From Winogradskyella forsetii (lineage in GTDB: Bacteria; Bacteroidota; Bacteroidia; Flavobacteriales; Flavobacteriaceae): 64,000 nt of DNA. Position 1 is the stretch's first letter. The number at the start of each line of letters is the position of its first letter. Under the pieces are notes generated by a model. The model was not told the DNA's origin, did no database searches, and worked only from the letters and a program-made list of their open reading frames with translations. The stretch spans positions 4,436,501 through 4,500,500 of the forward strand of contig NZ_CP053348.1 in assembly GCF_013394595.1 (NCBI RefSeq), written 5' to 3'. Positions 43,325 through 52,400 of this stretch are shown in pieces. The translations under genes and the position numbers were made by a program.

Positions 43325-43453
43325 GGCCAATAAGGGCTACAAGTAATTGCTTGTTCTGGCTTACTTCTAAAAATCTTCACGGATTTTCCATATGGTGTGT
43401 ACCAGCAAAGTTAATCGCTCAATCAAGAAACTACTCATAGGAGACCGTTTCGC
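43325..43453 (+). repeat. attC-like site after cassette 13
   Basis: Arms GGGCTACAAGTAATTGC / AACTACTCATAGGAG, 3' core GTTTCGC at 43447. The 5' core is poorly conserved. Confidence 0.6.
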
Positions 43454-43479
43454 AAAAAGCTAAATAATAGAATTTAGAA

Positions 43480-44070
43480 ATGAAAGAAGAGTTTAAAAGA
43501 CATATTGAATCATATCTCAAATTATTTCCACATTCAAGTTCAGAGGAATTAGAAATTTTACGAACACAATTAATCATAAACCAATTTGGTAAAAAAGATT
43601 TCTTCTTTAAGAGTGGAGAAATTCAAAAAAACATGGGTTTTGTCTGTGAAGGATTATTGAGGCGGTATTATATAAACGAAAAAGGAAATAAAATAACCAC
43701 AGGCTTTATTAAAGAAAATGAATATGCTACAGATTATCCTGCATTTATAAGACAACAGCCAACCAAGTACTATATGGAGTGTCTTGAACCATCGATAATT
43801 ATTGAACTCTCTTACGTAGATATTCAAGAAGGGTATAAAAAAATTAAAAATAACGAAAGGTATGGTAGATTAACTGCCGAATATGTTTTGATGGTGCAAA
43901 CAGATAGGGTAGAAAGCTTTTTATTCCAAAATGCCGAACAAAGGTATTTGAACTTTATGGACGAAAATCCTGATCTCATTAATAGGATAAGTTTAACCCA
44001 TTTATCGTCATACTTGGGCATTGAAAGACAATCACTGAGTAGAATACGAAATAAAATTGTAAAAAAATAA
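43480..44070 (+). CDS. Crp/Fnr-family regulator (cassette 14, first gene)
   Basis: A 196-aa protein with a cyclic-nucleotide-binding-like beta barrel (FFFKSGEIQKNMGFVCEGLLR, TGFIKENEYATDYPAFIRQ), a long helix and a C-terminal HTH (ISLTHLSSYLGIERQSLSRIR). Typical flavobacterial Crp-like regulator that may not bind cAMP. Placed 71 bp before the M20 amidohydrolase in the same direction; they share one cassette and may be functionally linked. Confidence 0.83.
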   Translation: MKEEFKRHIESYLKLFPHSSSEELEILRTQLIINQFGKKDFFFKSGEIQKNMGFVCEGLLRRYYINEKGNKITTGFIKENEYATDYPAFIRQQPTKYYMECLEPSIIIELSYVDIQEGYKKIKNNERYGRLTAEYVLMVQTDRVESFLFQNAEQRYLNFMDENPDLINRISLTHLSSYLGIERQSLSRIRNKIVKK

Positions 44071-44141
44071 GATTGTCACATATGTGTCAGGTATAACTTA
44101 ATGCTGAAACGCATCTTTGCAATGTAAAAAATATTGTAAAA

Positions 44142-45443
44142 ATGATTTTAAATAAAAAACTCGTCAAAGTTGTATTTGTTATACAATTAGCTTTTCTTCC
44201 ATGTTCTATATTAGGACAAAACAAAATAGTTGATACCAGCATTCATAAATTAGTTCAAGAACAAACGAACCTTATTTTTGATAGTCTCGTAAAGATTCGG
44301 AGAGACTTGCATATGTATCCAGAATTAGCAGAACAAGAGAAAAGGACATCAAAAACAATTGCGCTTTACTTAAAATCTTTAGGCTTAGAAGTGCATACCC
44401 ATATTGGTGGTTATGGTGTAGTTGGTATTTTAAGGACAAATAAAAAAGGTAAACGAATTGCTTGGAGGACTGATATCGATGCTCTTGAATCTAACCATCC
44501 GGATGTAGTTAATTTTTTATCAAAAAATAAAGGCCTAAGACATATTTGCGGACACGATGTGCATACAACTATTGCGTTGGGCATGGCAAAAGTATTGACA
44601 AGCTTAAAAGATAGCCTTACTGGAACTGTATATTTTATATTTCAACCTGCCGAAGAAAATTGGGTAGGTGCTAAAGCAATGATAGATGATGGCTTGCTCA
44701 ATTTTATTGATCCAGAAGAGATATATGCATTACACATTGCGCCTATGTCTGAGGGTATTATTTCTACCAAGTCAAGAAATCCTTATGCCGACTATAAAGG
44801 CATTGAAATAACATTAAAAAATACGGAGGAAAAAGACACCTTGATAAACTATACAAAAGAGCTTCTTTTAAACCTTCAGAATATTGCAGCTGACAGTAAA
44901 TTTTGGGATAATAGAAATCTTTTAGATCCAAATATAGGATTAGGAAGTCCAAACACCATATTCAAAGACTATGTTACAGTTAACCCTAAGATTACCGTTA
45001 AAGAAACTGGTAATGAAATTTCAATAAAGGCCTATTTAAGTGCTGAGAAAGATACTCAGTTGGAATTGACATTAAGACAAATAAAAGAGAAATTTCAAAA
45101 TTCTGAGTATGCAACACAGTATATTGATAGTAAATTCTATTACGAAACGGCTCTAGTGCTTAATGATGAAAAATTAACTTCAGCTACATTGTCCGCAATA
45201 AGTGATATTTACGGAAATGAAAATGTTCTTCCACTTTATGGAGCCATACCAGATGGACGTGGTGATGACTTTGCTTTTTTCCAACGTGAAATTCCAGGTG
45301 TTTATTTCCTATTAGGGGCTTCAGATTTTGAAAAGGGAATAGTTTCAATGCCGCATTCGCCAAGCTTTGGGGTAGATGAGAACTGCATAAAATCTGGGGT
45401 AAACTTTTTTTCATCAATGATTTTAGAAAGACTTAAGTATTGA
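44142..45443 (+). CDS. M20 family amidohydrolase (cassette 14, second gene)
   Basis: A 433-aa metal-dependent hydrolase with an N-terminal signal (KVVFVIQLAFLPCSILGQ). Motifs: RRDLHMYPELAEQE, the metal site HICGHDVHTT, FIFQPAEENWVGA and the C-terminal MPHSPSFGVDENC, as in hippurate hydrolase/IAA-amino-acid hydrolase-like peptidases. Exported, unlike many relatives. Likely hydrolyses N-acylated amino acids outside the cytoplasm. Confidence 0.85.
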   Translation: MILNKKLVKVVFVIQLAFLPCSILGQNKIVDTSIHKLVQEQTNLIFDSLVKIRRDLHMYPELAEQEKRTSKTIALYLKSLGLEVHTHIGGYGVVGILRTNKKGKRIAWRTDIDALESNHPDVVNFLSKNKGLRHICGHDVHTTIALGMAKVLTSLKDSLTGTVYFIFQPAEENWVGAKAMIDDGLLNFIDPEEIYALHIAPMSEGIISTKSRNPYADYKGIEITLKNTEEKDTLINYTKELLLNLQNIAADSKFWDNRNLLDPNIGLGSPNTIFKDYVTVNPKITVKETGNEISIKAYLSAEKDTQLELTLRQIKEKFQNSEYATQYIDSKFYYETALVLNDEKLTSATLSAISDIYGNENVLPLYGAIPDGRGDDFAFFQREIPGVYFLLGASDFEKGIVSMPHSPSFGVDENCIKSGVNFFSSMILERLKY

Positions 45444-45449
45444 AGCTAT

Positions 45450-45636
45450 TGCTCAACAAAGCACTTTGGCAAAAAAACAAGTAAAAGCCATTATTTTTTA
45501 CAGCTTTAGTTGTATACCACTCCCGACTTTGAGTTGGAAAACTTCCAAAGGTACGGTATCTACTTTCGGTTTTATTTACTAAATTAGATGCTTGTACCTT
45601 CGTGATTGAAGGTATAAAATCTGTAAAATTTAAAAA
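45450..45636 (+). repeat. LR-related terminal site of the left array
   Basis: TTGCTCAAC (7 of 9 inverse match to the GTTTCGCAA start of cassette 14) followed by AAAGCA and an AACAAGTAAAA block shared with the LR repeats. It then carries GGTTTTATTTACTAAATTAG as in ordinary attC-like sites, so it looks like a hybrid. It ends the array 5 bases before the bestrophin gene. Confidence 0.55.
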
Positions 45637-45641
45637 ATAAT

Positions 45642-46703
45642 ATGTACACAAGAAAAGTTTTCAAAATAAAGGATATGGCAAAATGGACGCGTTTTGAGAC
45701 CTTTTTGTTTATCGCCATTATAACAGCAGTGGTAGCCTTATACTATTTTTTTGATTTAGCATGGTTAAAGATTCCGTGGACTCCTTTAGCTTTAATTGGT
45801 ACAGCTGTAGCTTTCGTTATTGGTTTTCAAAATAATTCTGCTTATGGTAGGATCTGGGAAGCACGGAAAATTTGGGGAGGCATTACAAATACATCGAGAA
45901 CCTTTGGAATGTATGTTCAAGATATGGTAAACAATGACTATGCCGCAGAAAAACTACCTAAAGACATCCTACAAGACGAAATAAAAACACTGACTTACAG
46001 ACACATTGCATGGATGACAGCCTTAAGGCATGCCATGCGCGTTTCTAAACCTTGGGAAACCGTGATGAAAGAAAAAACCAACAAGGAATGGAGTAAAAAA
46101 TTGAGTTCACCAGAATGGAATTCCACAGTTGAAGACGATATGAAACCCTATCTTTCTAAAGAAGATTTAGAATACGTAATGAGCAAAAATAATAAGCAAA
46201 CTGCCGTGCTTTATTTGCAGTCACATCATCTTCAAAGATTGAAAGAAAAGCATATGATCTGGGAATTTTCCTTTTTGGAATTAGAAAGTGTTTTACAGGA
46301 ATTATTCACGCTACAAGGACAGTCAGAACGTATTAAGAATTTTCCGTATCCACGACAATTTGCGTCATTAAATCATTATTTCATGTGGATTTTCGTGTTG
46401 TTATTGCCATTGGCAATTGTACCGCAATTTGCTGAAATTGGACATGATATCAGTGCGTCCCATGCTACAATTGGCGCGCTTTTTATTTGGCTTTCAATTC
46501 CTTTTTATGTCAGTGTAGCTTGGGTTTTCCATACTATGGAGCGTATTGGTAGAACAGGCGAAAACCCGTTTGAAGGCTCGGCAAATGATGTTCCGATTTC
46601 TACTATGGCCCGTGGCATTGAAATTGATTTAAGACAAAATTTAGGGGAAGCATTGGAAGACATTCCAAAACAGTTTCCTATGATTTATGATACGCAGATG
46701 TAA
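45642..46703 (+). CDS. bestrophin-family (YneE-like) membrane channel
   Basis: A 353-aa protein. Membrane helices are at ~18-36, ~40-60 and, in the second half, ~235-255 and ~270-290. The signature RIWEARKIWGGITNTSRTF follows helix 2, and EDIPKQFPMIYD-type sequence ends the protein. Bacterial bestrophins conduct small ions. Chromosomal gene between the two arrays. Confidence 0.85.
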   Translation: MYTRKVFKIKDMAKWTRFETFLFIAIITAVVALYYFFDLAWLKIPWTPLALIGTAVAFVIGFQNNSAYGRIWEARKIWGGITNTSRTFGMYVQDMVNNDYAAEKLPKDILQDEIKTLTYRHIAWMTALRHAMRVSKPWETVMKEKTNKEWSKKLSSPEWNSTVEDDMKPYLSKEDLEYVMSKNNKQTAVLYLQSHHLQRLKEKHMIWEFSFLELESVLQELFTLQGQSERIKNFPYPRQFASLNHYFMWIFVLLLPLAIVPQFAEIGHDISASHATIGALFIWLSIPFYVSVAWVFHTMERIGRTGENPFEGSANDVPISTMARGIEIDLRQNLGEALEDIPKQFPMIYDTQM

Positions 46704-46772
46704 GTAACCAACCCATTATTTTGGTATGACCTTCGCGTTTTTTTGATGAATTCTAATTTCAGCTATCAAAAA

Positions 46773-48968
46773 TCAAGAAACTAAAATCTTATCAGGAGTT
46801 ATAGGTAAGCTGGTAAACCGTTTACCAATAGCATTATAAATTGCATTGGTTATGGCAGGAGCAGAACCAATAAGACCTACTTCGCCCAAGCCTTTGGCAC
46901 CAATTGGATTTCTGTTGTAATCAGGTTTATCAATAAAAGATACTTCAATCATTGGCATATCTGCGTTAACAGGAACGTGATAGCCAGCAAAGTCGTTGCC
47001 AACTAATCGGCCAGTGGAAAAATCGATGTCTTGTTTTTCGGTAAGTGCCATGCCGACGCCTCCTACGCCTGCACCAATAATTTGATTTTCAGCAGCCTTG
47101 GGATTTACTATTTTGCCACCATCAACCACAATGACCATGCGCTCCATTTTAACCTTACCTGTAAGTGTATTGACTTTTACTTTATAGAAATGTGCTGCTG
47201 AAGAACAGAACGCAAAATCTTCTGCTTTTTTGCCAGGACTGGAATATTCTTCAACATAAATTTTATCCAACGCATTCTTACTGAAAATATCTGCGTACGA
47301 CATAAACGAATCAGTGTTTGCTCCAGTTTGAATACCCATATCTGTCAGCTTTATAGCCTCCATATTTGTAATTTCAGAATTACCGTAGGCATAACTTCCT
47401 AATTTCTGTTTAAGAGCAGTACAAACAGCATCAATTGCACCACTAAGTGACGCCAAGCCCCAGCTTCCGCCTTGAGTTACAGCTTTTGGATGTAGCGAAT
47501 TTCCAAGTTCAATTTTGATTTTATCTTTTGGGATTCCTGTAAAACTATGGGTCATATTCACCATAGCTTGTCCTGTTCCTGTACCAATATCGGTCATTGC
47601 AGTGCGTACAATAATATCGCCTTCAGAATTCATTTCTATAGATGCTCCAGAACCTCTGCGCATAGCATTCCAAAGTCCAACCGCCATTCCATAACCGGTG
47701 TACCAATCTCCGTCTTTTAATTGTTTAGGTTGTTTTGGGCGATTTTCCCAACCGATTTCTTTTGCGCCGCGCTCTAAACATTCATTGAGATAATGTGTTG
47801 ACCATGGTTTTCCGGATTCCATATCCTGTGGTGCAATATTTTTTAAACGCAGTTTAACAGGGTCGAAATCCATTTTGTAACAAAGCTCATCTAAAGCCGA
47901 TTCCACAGCAAAAGTACCAGTGGAATCACCAGGACCGCGCATCCAAGTTGGAACCGATAGGTGCAGCGGAATTCGAGCACGCTCTGTTTTTAAATATTCA
48001 AAAGCATATACTTTTCTCGAAATCCCAGTAATGCCTTCACCAAAACTTTTGGATTGCGATTGATTGTGTTTCGCTTGATGGTTGATGCCTAAAAGTTTAC
48101 CATCAGCATTGGCACCAATTTTTACCCGTTGCCACGATTCTGGACGGTAACCAACCATTGTGAACATTTGCGGACGCGTCAGTACCACTTTCACGGGACG
48201 CTGTAATTGCTTTGCTGCCATCGCAGCAGCAACCGTATTGAACCAAACACGCAATCCTGCGCCAAAGCCACCGCCAACATACTCACTATTAACGATGATA
48301 TTTTCTTGCGGCATATCAAATAAACCTGCAATTGCTCCTTGAACACCATTGACGCCTTGACTTTTATCAAACAATTTTAAAGTGCCATCATTTTCCCATT
48401 GGGCAATTGTCGCATGCATTTCCATTGGATTATGGACTTCCATGGCGATGGTGTAGTCTTGTTCAACACTATAGTCAGCATTATTTAATAGGGATTCTTT
48501 ACCGCGGATTTGGCCTGTATTTTCAACAAGAAATGACTTGGATTCAGTTTTAAAGTCAACGGTAAATTCATTTTTGGCATATTCTGGTTTCAACAATGTG
48601 GCAGCATAGGTCGCATCCTCTAGAGTTTCGGCGACAACCAAAGCTATGGGCTGGTCGTTGTATTGTATCGTGTTATGATGAAAAAAGGTGTGATGCGGAA
48701 AAGCCTCTTTCCGTTTACTTTCATCATCTAAACCCGCTACTTTAGGTTTGTTCCAATATGATAGTACGTCAATGACTCCTGGGACTTGTTTGGCTTCTTC
48801 AATATCAAGATTTACTAAAGTTCCTGATGCAATTGTACTGCCAACTAAAACACCATGTGCTAAATTTGGAATATCATATTCAGCAGAATATTTTGCTTTT
48901 CCCGTAACCTTAGCAATACCTTCTATACGACCTTTTTGCTGTTTATCTATGTTGAAAATATCTAGCAT
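46773..48968 (-). CDS. paoC: molybdopterin-binding large subunit of aldehyde oxidoreductase
   Basis: A 731-aa xanthine oxidase-family catalytic subunit. GGGFGAGLRVW, the Mo-site QGGSWGLAS and the active-site Glu in GAKGLGEVGLIGSAP are present. Together with the FAD subunit carrying an extra Cys cluster and the Tat-exported 2Fe-2S subunit it matches the periplasmic PaoABC type, which oxidises aromatic aldehydes. Start 2 bp from the FAD gene's stop; last gene of a three-gene operon. Substrate inferred from the family. Confidence 0.83.
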   Translation of the reverse strand: MLDIFNIDKQQKGRIEGIAKVTGKAKYSAEYDIPNLAHGVLVGSTIASGTLVNLDIEEAKQVPGVIDVLSYWNKPKVAGLDDESKRKEAFPHHTFFHHNTIQYNDQPIALVVAETLEDATYAATLLKPEYAKNEFTVDFKTESKSFLVENTGQIRGKESLLNNADYSVEQDYTIAMEVHNPMEMHATIAQWENDGTLKLFDKSQGVNGVQGAIAGLFDMPQENIIVNSEYVGGGFGAGLRVWFNTVAAAMAAKQLQRPVKVVLTRPQMFTMVGYRPESWQRVKIGANADGKLLGINHQAKHNQSQSKSFGEGITGISRKVYAFEYLKTERARIPLHLSVPTWMRGPGDSTGTFAVESALDELCYKMDFDPVKLRLKNIAPQDMESGKPWSTHYLNECLERGAKEIGWENRPKQPKQLKDGDWYTGYGMAVGLWNAMRRGSGASIEMNSEGDIIVRTAMTDIGTGTGQAMVNMTHSFTGIPKDKIKIELGNSLHPKAVTQGGSWGLASLSGAIDAVCTALKQKLGSYAYGNSEITNMEAIKLTDMGIQTGANTDSFMSYADIFSKNALDKIYVEEYSSPGKKAEDFAFCSSAAHFYKVKVNTLTGKVKMERMVIVVDGGKIVNPKAAENQIIGAGVGGVGMALTEKQDIDFSTGRLVGNDFAGYHVPVNADMPMIEVSFIDKPDYNRNPIGAKGLGEVGLIGSAPAITNAIYNAIGKRFTSLPITPDKILVS

Positions 48969-48970
48969 AA

Positions 48971-49960
48971 TTAAATTGTGGATGAGTTAGAAAGGCATTG
49001 GAGTAAGGCTTCAGTAATTGCGCCTTGCAGCAAGGCTGTTTTAAAAGTATTGTTTTGTAAGGGTTGTGTTTCTGCAACAGCTAAGCGCGCGGCTTCCTCA
49101 AAATTGGCTCGGTTGGCTTGCTTGCCTTTTAAAAAACGTTCTGAGGTTTTCCAACGCCAAGGTTTGTGCGCCACACCTCCAGAGGCTAGTCGTGCTTTTT
49201 TGATTTGTCCATTTTTCAACTCTAAAGCTGCGGCTGCAGATACTAAAGCGAAAGCATACGAATCACGCTCTCTTACTTTTACATAGGCCACATTATTTTT
49301 AAACTTTTTTTTTGGAATAAAAACAGAGACGATCAAGGCCTGTTCTGGTAAGTTAGTGTCTTTTTGCGGTTGGTTTCCTGGTAATCTGTGAAAATCTTCG
49401 AACGCTATAGTGTCTTCCGTTCCGTCTTGTTTTATGATGTTTACTTCTGCATCCAAAGCCACTAATGCCACACAAAAATCAGAAGGATGTACAGCAACAC
49501 AATTTTCAGAAGTACCAACAATTCCTGCCATACGTTGATGTCCATCTAAAGCACCACAACCACTATTTGGTTTTCGTTTGTTGCATGGCATGGCGGTATC
49601 GTAAAAATAAGGACATCGCGTCCGCTGTAAGAGATTACCTCCAGTAGTTGCCATATTTCGTATCTGTGGCGAAGCGCCAGACAAAATCGCCTGAGCGATT
49701 AAGGGATAATCTTCCTTTATGCTTTTGTTTTCAGCAACATCGCTATTAGTAGCCAATGCACCAATATGAACTCCTTTCTTTTTGATTTCAATAGTATTGG
49801 ATAATGCGTCCTTTACATCAATGACTATGTTGGGTTCATTGATATGTTTTTTCATCAAATCCACTTGATTGGTACCACCTGCAATATATTGACTGTTTTT
49901 TTCTGCAAGTTGAAATGCAACTGTAGCAGTTTCTGGACTATGGAATTTAAATGGCTTCAT
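48971..49960 (-). CDS. paoB: FAD-binding subunit of aldehyde oxidoreductase
   Basis: A 329-aa CO dehydrogenase-type FAD subunit: YIAGGTNQVDLMK at ~31-43 and NMATTGGNLLQRTRCPYF at ~106-123. A Cys-rich insertion (RCPYF, MPCNKR, GCGAL, SENCVAV) is where PaoB carries an additional 4Fe-4S cluster, absent from ordinary xanthine dehydrogenases. Overlaps the 2Fe-2S gene by 4 bp. Confidence 0.85.
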   Translation of the reverse strand: MKPFKFHSPETATVAFQLAEKNSQYIAGGTNQVDLMKKHINEPNIVIDVKDALSNTIEIKKKGVHIGALATNSDVAENKSIKEDYPLIAQAILSGASPQIRNMATTGGNLLQRTRCPYFYDTAMPCNKRKPNSGCGALDGHQRMAGIVGTSENCVAVHPSDFCVALVALDAEVNIIKQDGTEDTIAFEDFHRLPGNQPQKDTNLPEQALIVSVFIPKKKFKNNVAYVKVRERDSYAFALVSAAAALELKNGQIKKARLASGGVAHKPWRWKTSERFLKGKQANRANFEEAARLAVAETQPLQNNTFKTALLQGAITEALLQCLSNSSTI

Positions 49961-50559
49961 TTGGCAACGCTCTTTATGGCATTGGTAATGCCGTTATAGG
50001 CACCACATCTACAAATATTGCCGCTCATAAATTCTTTTATTTCTTCGGTTGAGGTAGTTCGACCTTCGTTTACACAAGCCACGGCAGACATAATCTGCCC
50101 AGAGGTACAGTAACCGCATTGATAGCCATCGTGTTCTAAAAACGCCTCTTGCATGGGGTGTAAATTATCACCATTTGCTAAGCCTTCAATGGTGGTCACT
50201 TCTTTATTAGGTAATGTGGCTGAAAGGGTAAGACAACTTAAAACACGTTTCCCATCGACATGAACGGTACATGCACCACATTGTCCATGATCACAGCCTT
50301 TTTTTGTTCCTGTTAGGTTGAGGTTTTCACGTAGTAAATCCAATAGTGTTGTTCTACTATCGGTGTTAAGAGCATAATCTTTTCCATTGATTTTGAGTGA
50401 AAGCGGAATAATTTCTTTTTTAACAAAAAACGTTTCCTTAACATCATGGTAAAAGGCTTTAACCGTTTGTGGTATGAAGGCTAAAGCCGTAAAAGCTGAT
50501 GATGCTTTAATGAAAAAGCGCCTGCTATATGTTTTGGTTGAATCTTGTTGATTATTCAT
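49957..50559 (-). CDS. paoA: 2Fe-2S subunit of aldehyde oxidoreductase, Tat-exported
   Basis: A 200-aa protein. The twin-arginine signal SRRFFIKASSAFTALAF precedes the ferredoxin-like domain (GCDHGQCGACTVHV, LSCLTLSA) and the second cluster (GYQCGYCTSGQIM, GNICRCGAYNGI). It transfers electrons from the Mo site. The Tat signal places the whole enzyme in the periplasm. First gene of the operon. Confidence 0.88.
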   Translation of the reverse strand: MNNQQDSTKTYSRRFFIKASSAFTALAFIPQTVKAFYHDVKETFFVKKEIIPLSLKINGKDYALNTDSRTTLLDLLRENLNLTGTKKGCDHGQCGACTVHVDGKRVLSCLTLSATLPNKEVTTIEGLANGDNLHPMQEAFLEHDGYQCGYCTSGQIMSAVACVNEGRTTSTEEIKEFMSGNICRCGAYNGITNAIKSVAK

Positions 50560-50633
50560 TCAAATAAATTTACCATGAATGAAAGATACGAAAAAAAGCA
50601 TTTTAAGTACAAGGTTAAAATGAAAACAAAGAA

Positions 50634-51092
50634 TTAGTTTTTGTCTATTCTTTTCCGATTTTTAAAATAATGATAGAAGCTTGTTACTATGGCAAGTGAC
50701 GATATGATCGTCATTATTGTTCCTGGCACAAATTTAACATAGCCACCTAAGTCTAAAAACAAGAAGTAACCCAAATCAGCTAAGCCACCTGTTATAGCTG
50801 CAAGAAAAATAGCATTTTTATTTCCTTTCCAAATAAAGCATGCTGAAATAAAAGTCACAATTCCAATCCAAAACAGATTAAATCCGTGTTGTCCAATTAC
50901 GGCACCTGTAGCTTTTGGATAGTCCATTTGCAGCGTTGATGGGTCAACTGCATCTGCAATTCCAACAACTGAGGAGGAAATGTCATCGGTTAAAATTCCT
51001 TTCATTGTCAAGACTCCAGCGAGAATATGAACAAGTCCCCAAATCATCCAAAGTATTGTCGAGACCTTTAATAGTGTTGATGAATTTTTCAT
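50634..51092 (-). CDS. four-helix small membrane protein
   Basis: A 152-aa protein with membrane segments at ~7-28, ~70-88, ~91-107 and ~115-140 (GTIMTIISSLAIVTSFYHYF). No family recognised beyond general resemblance to integral membrane proteins near Crp-type regulators. It follows the Crp/Fnr gene by 62 bp on the same strand and may be its target. Confidence 0.6.
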   Translation of the reverse strand: MKNSSTLLKVSTILWMIWGLVHILAGVLTMKGILTDDISSSVVGIADAVDPSTLQMDYPKATGAVIGQHGFNLFWIGIVTFISACFIWKGNKNAIFLAAITGGLADLGYFLFLDLGGYVKFVPGTIMTIISSLAIVTSFYHYFKNRKRIDKN

Positions 51093-51154
51093 TTGCTTTT
51101 AATGTTAGTTTGTGCAAATGTCTTTCACTATTTTTTAGTTTGCATTAATTTAGA

Positions 51155-51643
51155 TTAAGAAATGAAATTGTTATTTCTGTTTTTTTGGCGTTCATTTTTT
51201 ACCTTACTTAATGCTTCTGGTGTGATTCCTAAATAAGAAGCAATCATTTTTTGAGTAACTCTTTGGATAATTTCGGGATAAGTTTCTTCAAAGTGTTCAT
51301 ATTTTCTAATGGCAGAAAAACTCATTAGCATAATAACCCTTTTTTGCAATACAGCGATACGTTTTATAAATGCAGCAATATTTTGACTTTCTCTTTCAAT
51401 ATCTTTATTTAAAACAACGACTACCGAGTCTTCTAAAGCATCAATGAATAAGTCGCAAGGTTTTTCCTTGGGTTGACTATCCGCTATTGTCCAATTTTCT
51501 GGTGCAAACATAAAGATACGTTCCCTACCTTTTTCGTCAATTGTGTAGCTTCTTAAAAGTCCAGAAACAACCTGATAGACACAGCTATTTAAGTCTCCAC
51601 TGCTTTGTAAAATTTCCCCTTTTTTGACGTTAATTTTCTTCAA
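51155..51643 (-). CDS. Crp/Fnr-family regulator
   Basis: A 162-aa protein shorter than the usual ~190. A cNMP-binding-like domain (LNSCVYQVVSGLLRSYTIDEKGRERIFMFAPENWT) and a C-terminal HTH (TQKMIASYLGITPEALSKVK) are present. Its 5' side abuts the terminal attC-like site of the right array (51664-51804), so it may be the last cassette gene, although no downstream core was found. Confidence 0.8.
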   Translation of the reverse strand: MKKINVKKGEILQSSGDLNSCVYQVVSGLLRSYTIDEKGRERIFMFAPENWTIADSQPKEKPCDLFIDALEDSVVVVLNKDIERESQNIAAFIKRIAVLQKRVIMLMSFSAIRKYEHFEETYPEIIQRVTQKMIASYLGITPEALSKVKNERQKNRNNNFIS

Positions 51644-51663
51644 TTATTAATTTTTATTAAATG

Positions 51664-51804
51664 GCATAAAGCGTTGTTGTATATGGTTTATGGCGTGTTT
51701 GTGTGCAAGGATTTTCCGATAGAAAATTTTGGAAGTTACCAAACAAAATAACGACCAAGCGATAGAACTAAAATGAGCAATGTTTTTATATGGTGTTGGA
51801 CAGC
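51664..51804 (-). repeat. terminal attC-like site of the right array
   Basis: Bottom strand: GTCCAAC core, apical TTTTCTATCGGAAAA, distal CATATACAACAACGC. Flanks match neither neighbour, so it is probably a hybrid. Confidence 0.6.
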
Positions 51805-51809
51805 GTTTT

Positions 51810-52337
51810 TTATTTGTTTAATATTTTTTCCATTTCGTCAATCGAATTTGTATAATCAGAAATTTTTCTTCCTTTTCCGATGTGAATGGGACTTGTATTT
51901 AGTCGGTTTGTCAAATCTTTTATTGGCATGTTTTCTAAATTTCCAAATTCGGATTTCCACCAATCTAGAGATTCCAGGCTATGATTTTGAAATCCAGTTG
52001 TGCTGCGGTCATTATTAGTTGGTAGAAAATCTATGCCGCCAATAATTGAGTCCAGGTTTTCAAAATCCGTCATTATTCCGTCATAAATTAGTTGTCCGAA
52101 AAGTGCATCTTTAAAAATTTGTTCAATCTTGCTCAAGTCAGATGATTTTATATCAGTCAGAATGACGTTGTATTTGGTTAATCCGTTTGTAATTAGCCAG
52201 CATTTTTTTCGGTCAACATAAAATACCGTTGCATTCCATTTTCCAAGAATACCGCAATCAGTATTTTGGTCAGTCTTGATAAGTTTCTTGACTAACTTTT
52301 CTAATTTTTTAGTTGTATGTATTTTAGTTCGTCTCAA
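51810..52337 (-). CDS. cassette R11: DUF6933-like protein
   Basis: A 175-aa protein from a TTG start at 52337 (no better ATG). TTKKLEKLVKKL, WNATVFYVDRKKCWLITNGLT and ILTDIKSSDLSKIEQIFKDAL follow the DUF6933 pattern (unknown function). The C-terminal part has a GRKISDYTNSIDEMEKILN end. Confidence 0.6.
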   Translation of the reverse strand: MRRTKIHTTKKLEKLVKKLIKTDQNTDCGILGKWNATVFYVDRKKCWLITNGLTKYNVILTDIKSSDLSKIEQIFKDALFGQLIYDGIMTDFENLDSIIGGIDFLPTNNDRSTTGFQNHSLESLDWWKSEFGNLENMPIKDLTNRLNTSPIHIGKGRKISDYTNSIDEMEKILNK

Positions 52338-52344
52338 ATGGCGT

Positions 52345-52395
52345 AGGGTGTTGTGTATGGTTTGTTGCGGGATTAGGTTACTAATTTAGCAAACG
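52345..52395 (-). repeat. truncated attC-like site
   Basis: Only the distal half is present (bottom strand: TTTGCTAAATTAGTAACC to CATACACAACACC); the half nearest the R10 gene is missing. It joins R11 to R10 and explains why R11 lacks matching ends. Confidence 0.6.
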
Positions 52396-52400
52396 GTTTT

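Larger units (their letters stand above)
32160..45636 (+). mobile_element. left integron-like cassette array (rightward)
   Basis: Fourteen cassettes, mostly one short gene each, are separated by related 123-149-bp imperfect palindromes. Most cassettes begin with a GTT core whose next 5-9 bases reappear inverted in the AAC core at the cassette end: GTTAGCACCA ... TGGTGCTAAC for cassette 1, GTTGTAAAC ... GTTTACAAC for 2, GTTGTAGTGCAT ... ATGCACTACAAC for 9. This is the integron attC rule. No recombinase gene or remnant was seen at its left end (31950-32160). The last two spacers belong to a second, longer class. Confidence 0.75.
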
